The notes under the pieces are model-generated. The model had not been told where the DNA came from. It saw nothing but the letters and a program-made list of their open reading frames with translations, and did not search any database. The translations under genes were made by a program, and so were the position numbers. A stretch of DNA of 64,000 bases from Neckera pumila (Eukaryota > Streptophyta > Bryopsida > Hypnales > Neckeraceae): contig OZ018412.1 of NCBI GenBank assembly GCA_963969595.1, positions 560,501 to 624,500 of the forward strand. Direction: 5' to 3'. This document shows, in pieces, positions 58,991 to 64,000 of this stretch (positions within the stretch are counted from its first letter, which is position 1; each line of letters begins with the position of its first letter).

Positions 58991-61008
58991 TTAATACATC
59001 TAGTATCCTCCTTGACCATCAGTGTAGGTAGTTATGCTATTCATCACTTATAATATAGTAGCTCATCAATTTAAAATTGTTTATCTTCTGGTAAGCATAC
59101 AAGGAACTCAAGCACAAGGTTTTTCTCAACTACAATGCTTTTAAAAAATAATTGTGGTTTATTGACGTAACCAAGTACAATCTAAACCCGCGATTGTATG
59201 CATTCCACCTTGGTTGCTCTCCAAACCTTAGTCAGTGGCTACACTCCCAAGTGATGTAGGTGGCAGCATGATCCTAATATTTACAATACATTGGACAATA
59301 TAGTTGTCACCGTCCTTTCTTCCTAATAGGCTACCCCGCAAGGGCCTTCCAGTGACTTCAAATGGTTCCTAATGCCCACTTTTCATCCCTATTCATTTTC
59401 TTCAATTGAATTCAATCAAATTCAATCAAAATAACAATAATAAATATTTTTACAAAATAGAAAAATTCGTATCATAATTCTAACACATAATTGCTACTTT
59501 TGAAATCAAACTTGTCATTTCATGTAACAAAATCTTCTCATCTCTACGGTTAGTTTTGTTTGTATTACAATTTGCAAGGCATGCATGACCTTGGCAACTC
59601 CCTTTTCACTAATATGCTAGGGCCTTAACATTATAACTAAAGGAAGGCTTTCATATTTTATTTCATCATCTCCTTTTACAACCTTCTACATTTAGAGTTG
59701 TAGGGACATTTTCATAGTGGGTGGTAGGGCATGCTTTGAAGGTAAGATACAAAAAAATTAGAGGGCTCACTAAATACAAATGCAAGAACTATATATTGTC
59801 AAATTTTAAGAATAAGGATGTAGATGCTCTAAGATTGACCCAATTTCTCGCCTGTCTATTAGAGCATTGGGATGCAAAATTGTTTAAATGAATGGCAACA
59901 TGCACCTTCTACCTTAGAGCATCTCCACTTGTTTCATGGAAAAATTGCCTTGCCAAATGGCTTTTTGCGGATTCAATTGTCCTTTAGGGCTCCACCAACA
60001 AAGTTCTCCATCCTTTCTTTCCATATTTGTATAGCGACTTTGCACTCTCATTAGTGGGAGTTGCTATAATGGTCAAACATTTCACTAAAAAATATTAAAA
60101 AAACATAATTAGACAAGCAGAGTCTAAGCTTGATGAAGAAATAGGAGGGCTTGTCAATTAGGTTGCCTTGTCTGAGATAAATTATCTCATGGATCAATGC
60201 TTGTTCCACATGGAGGTGCATGCCAAACTCTGAACTAAGCCTTGAACTGGTGCACAAATGCATCATTGTACAAAAGCAGTGAATATTTCTGTAATGTGGA
60301 CTGTTGAGAAATTAGTGTGGGGCAACCTAATTTCACTATTTTGTCTGGTGATTCACTCATGACTAAAACAAATCTTGGACCCAGCATTCATTTGTGATTG
60401 GGCGGTGGCACATTCAGAACAGGGACAATAGGGCAGATTGCTTGCTTGGCATGTGCCTTAAATGGGTTTTACCGTTCAGGTTGATGGTGCTCTGCAATTG
60501 TTGCAATGGTCTGTTGGTAGCATTCTACCCTTACCAAATCTAACATTTTTCTATTTTAACGATAAATTTTGCTTCAAAATGACTCCTTGAGAGCATGCTA
60601 AAAAAATTGAAAGTCCACTCTGGAAACATATTTCTATCAGTAAATAAGTAGGGCATGATTCTTGCTAAATATTGGACATTTAGTTACCTTACTAAAGCTT
60701 TTTAAATGGTTAATTTCAAGTCCTAAAGTTGTGGAAATGACCAGTATTGAATATTTAGATACTTAGTGGTTGCATCAGTCACTAGGAAAACAAACTCGTT
60801 TTTCAAGAAGTACTGTATGTGCAAAATATACAAAATGATGTGATGTTCACTTATTGTGGGTGAAAAATGAAGGTGCCCCATGTGTTTCAAAAAACAAACA
60901 AATGAAGGTGCCACAATAAGTTTGGCACAGAAAGATTCAAAGCAAAGGTAAAAAAGATAAAAACATTAATCTCCACGGATAAAAGTAAAATTCCAAATTT
61001 CCCCATTA
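58991..61008. other. Gene-free DNA
   Basis: AT-rich sequence with a short ATTCAATCAA repeat near 59405-59430. The frames at 59872-60054, 60051-60266 and 60723-60914 show no domain and I do not call them. Confidence 0.45.
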
Positions 61009-61262
61009 CACTAAAAATGATATTTAGTGTAGTATGACATTTAGTGTTTTACCCCCCTACCAGCCACAACACTAAATCTGAATTGTAGCGGATTTAGTTC
61101 ATTTTTTTAACGTGTTCTAACACTAAATGTAAACCTTTTCAGATTTTAGATTTACCATTGAGCATATTTAGTGTTAGAAATTAGATTTAGTGTTACTTAC
61201 TTATGATATTTAGTGTCAAGGTTCGTAATTAGTGTTGCCAACACTAAATATCATTTTTAGTG
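61009..61262 (-). mobile_element. MITE, inverted second copy of the 30995 element (254 bp)
   Basis: Ends CACTAAAAATGATATTTAGTGT at both sides when read inward, flanked by TA at 61007-61008 and 61263-61264. The interior is the reverse complement of 30995-31265 with few differences, plus a short length difference. Non-coding. Confidence 0.85.
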
Positions 61263-61264
61263 TA

Positions 61265-63770
61265 GTAAGAAATAATTAATAATTTATCACAAAGATTAAA
61301 AACAATAGAACAAAGCTTTTAACAAAATCAGGTTAGAATTGGAAGAAAGTCAACTAGAGTTGATCAAAACAAGTAGAGTTCAGGCTTAGGTAGAAGATAA
61401 ACAATAGGCAATAAATCAGAATTCCATATTTAAATTCCATATCTAAATCATCTACAGTTGTTGGTGGAAGTTTAGAAGATAAGCACGGTTAAAATTTCAT
61501 CCATTGTTATTTGCTAGGGATACATGTCCAATTTGGAATTCTTTATCATTTAAAAAAAGGCAAAATAAATCCTACAGATTATGTTATTTCATCATCTTGC
61601 TTGACTAACAATTATTGGACCTCAGTTTTGGCAATTAGAGTAAAAACCGGCCATTAATACTAACACATGGTTCATTTTGGTTCATTTTGATAAGTGTTAA
61701 CAAGTAAACAATTAGGAATAGGAAAACAACAAGATCCATTGCTTGGAAGGCTCAACTGGATTCCACGTTGTTCGACACCCCCTAGGAATTCAGAATTACA
61801 AAAACCTGATTGTGTACACTTTATTCCAAGGGTGGGAATAATGCGCCCACATTGGCCTCCTACGTGTAGAGCACTACAACAAACGACTATCATTCCAGGC
61901 AACTACAATTATACATCAAACATCAAACATTTGATATTCAACATTTTAAAGATACACTTTGAGTTTGAGCAAGACAAAAAACCTTCAGACTTTCACATTT
62001 ATACATTGAAACATTTCAATACAAAAAAAACTAGTAAGGAAAGTCACTCACCAAAAGTGACCTCATCTATTGGTAAACCAGAAGCAACTAAGGCGGTTAT
62101 GATAGCAAAAGCACCAGGAACAAGATGCACCTGCATGTTGAATTGCACTCATGCCTTCATCTAAATAGCAAAAAGCAAACAATGAATAGCTATGGCAAAA
62201 GAAAACACCAAACAACACCAAGTATATGAAATTGGGTTTCATGTCTTTTGGAGGGCAGTTTTGAGTAGTCGTATGAAGCCTCCCTTTTAACCAATGTTAT
62301 TTATCTATTAGCTAACACATGCAATAGTCTTCATTGATTTTGGGTCATATAAAACGCGTCCCCATCTAAAAGATAATTATCACAGAATGATCAATGAATT
62401 GGTCATTTTCACACCACAAATCATTGAATGTTAAATAATGCTTAGGCAAAGAAATTGCAAGTACATATTTAAGAGATAATAAAGCATATAAATTTAGTGC
62501 CAGGATCATTGATGCTAGGCATCCTTGCATTGCTTATAAGAGCTTAAATTACTCCACGATTCAAGCATTGTATTGTGGCATCCCATCTTGCAAACTCGTT
62601 GAACTTGTGATAGTTCATCTAAGCACCTACTAATGTGCAAAATTAAACATACTCAAATTTGGCAAACAACCTTCCACTTTGAGATTGCATAAGAAATTCA
62701 TTTGCATGTGGTGATGAAAATTTGATGTCAACAGATTTGCTCTTGTAATCATAGTGATCTCTCAAAAATCACACTCCTAGTCACGCAAATTGTCTTTCCT
62801 TTGTTTACAACTTAAAGAACAAAGGTGTTAAAAGTGATCTCCATCATGCAATGAAGAAAATGACTCATTGAACTTAGGGTTTACTAATTGAATTTTGAAA
62901 TTGATCACCTCTATAATTTTTTGATATTAAAGCTAGGTTACATCCATTATAGCATCAATTGAATTGCATAAGTGATAGAGAAGATTATTTTCCTTGATCC
63001 ACTTAAATCCTAAACCTTAAACCCTCAGAAGATTGCCTGGTTTCATTTCTAACTTCAAAAAGACAAAAGATCTCCTGGTTTCGTTTCCAATTTCAAAAAG
63101 ACATTAGACGTACTACAACTCACCAAGACGTTATGTCTTCTAGCTAGGTTACCAATTAGAGTTGCAATCAGGTAAAGACCACCTTCTAATCTCCCTTGCA
63201 TATGAAAAATTCACAGAATTTTTTTAATGCAAAAGCAGTCACGTATTTGTCAAAGTTATAGAGAGGGTTTTGCCACCGTTCTATATGCCGAAGTAACCAT
63301 CCAATGCAACTATAGATGCCAAATTGAGATTCTTATTTGCCATCTAGCACCACGTTATTTGTGGCCTCGTCAACCGTGGTCTCAGTTGCTAGTGCCTCCT
63401 TGACTTGCATCACATCTACCGATCCCTACCCACTTGCAAAACACTGAAATTGAGCTCCTGACCTGGTGCAGACCAAAAGTAACTCTAATTGTAACTACGG
63501 AATCTTGCAGCAAGGTAAGCACAAGCAGAGCACCAATTGTTCTAAATGTGAAAATTTTTGCGCCCAAAATGCTTGCATAGCTTGTGAGAATTGTTGCGGC
63601 GCTTGCCAAAATCGCCATGAGGATATGAAGGATTCCACTTGGGTTGGTCTTGTAGAAACCTATGCAAAAATTATGTTTAGAAGCTTCAGCAATGGTACGT
63701 TATATCTAAATAAAGTAACATATATAACAAGAAATTGACAAATACAATGAAAATTTTCAGCAAAGTGATA
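61265..63770. other. Gene-free DNA
   Basis: No gene supported. The frame at 61694-62164 (+, 156 codons) lacks any motif. The frame at 63466-63738 (+) has a Cys-rich patch (CSKCENFCAQNACIACENCC), but its antisense frame is equally open and hydrophobic, so coding is undecided. Confidence 0.4.
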
Positions 63771-63843
63771 GAAATAGGGCTTTGTCATCTTCGACATTTT
63801 TTTGTCAAATATTTGTCAATGTGGAAGCCTTTTCTTTATAGTG
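63771..63843. mobile_element. Solitary right end of a CACTA-type MITE
   Basis: Read inward from 63843: CACTATAAAGAAAAGG, followed by variants of TTGACAAATATTTGACAAAAAAATGTCGAA, similar in style to the 57487 element. The left end was not found in the window, so the start coordinate marks only the recognisable part. Confidence 0.45.
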
Positions 63844-64000
63844 AGGTATTGCGTGCACTGTTTTTTTTTATTGTTTTTTTTTTAAACAAGTGTGTTGAAG
63901 AAATACACTGCAAGGGTTTTGTCAAGTACAAAGGCTTTGATTTTATACAAGGTCACAAACTTGTCACTGCCAAGTATTGAACTTGCAACCACGCCATTCG

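Noticed and set aside
61694..62164. 156-codon plus-strand frame
   Set aside because: No domain, low-complexity stretches, AT-driven codon use and no supporting splice or neighbour evidence.
63466..63738. Cys-rich peptide resembling a secreted or metal-binding protein
   Set aside because: Cysteines are limited to about 30 residues, there is no signal peptide, and the antisense frame is equally open. Coding cannot be supported.
1..64000. CRISPR arrays, bacterial operons, riboswitches and tRNA/rRNA genes
   Set aside because: No regularly spaced identical short repeats of the CRISPR type, no operon-like gene packing and no recognisable tRNA or rRNA core was seen. Spliced genes show a eukaryotic nuclear origin.

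Overview
The window looks like nuclear DNA from a land plant. Three recognisable host genes carry short, clean GT-AG introns or plant-specific families: a polyprenol reductase (SRD5A3 type), a DUF642 cell-wall protein, and a RIT1-type initiator-tRNA ribosyl-phosphate transferase. Everything around them is AT-rich, gene-poor and full of DNA transposons. A seed-free plant (bryophyte, lycophyte or fern) would fit, but nothing here proves the lineage.

Layout. 1-4.8 kb is repeat DNA: a nested pair of TTAA-target elements and a ~200-bp tandem repeat. 4.8-17 kb is the gene island. A GC-rich leader leads into the seven-exon polyprenol reductase (+, 5893-9393). The intronless DUF642 gene follows (-, 11042-11923), then the six-exon RIT1 homologue (-, 12999-16927). 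From 17 to 36.8 kb I find one small intact chromodomain ORF (29066-29386) and otherwise transposon copies and featureless AT-rich sequence. 36800-56382 is one complete CACTA (En/Spm) element of about 19.6 kb with matching termini and a 4-bp target duplication. It carries a decayed TNP2 transposase (+) and a decayed second gene (-), and two smaller CACTA elements have inserted into it. 56.4-64 kb is again gene-free, with several small elements.

The most unusual content is a family of ~0.6-0.93 kb elements whose ends read TTAA|CCC(C/T)TAAAGG...CCTTTAGGGG|TTAA. At least eight copies are present. One copy sits inside another, and comparison with an uninterrupted relative reveals the empty site with a single TTAA. 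This is the signature of piggyBac-like (or Sola3-like) transposition, which I would not have expected to be this abundant in a plant-type genome. One copy has become a 740-bp near-perfect fold-back; another sits inside intron 6 of the polyprenol reductase gene.

The three host genes are not an operon and have no shared pathway: dolichol synthesis in the ER, cell wall, and translation-initiator tRNA modification. Exon boundaries were set by hand from reading frame, splice dinucleotides and remembered family patterns. No similarity search was run.
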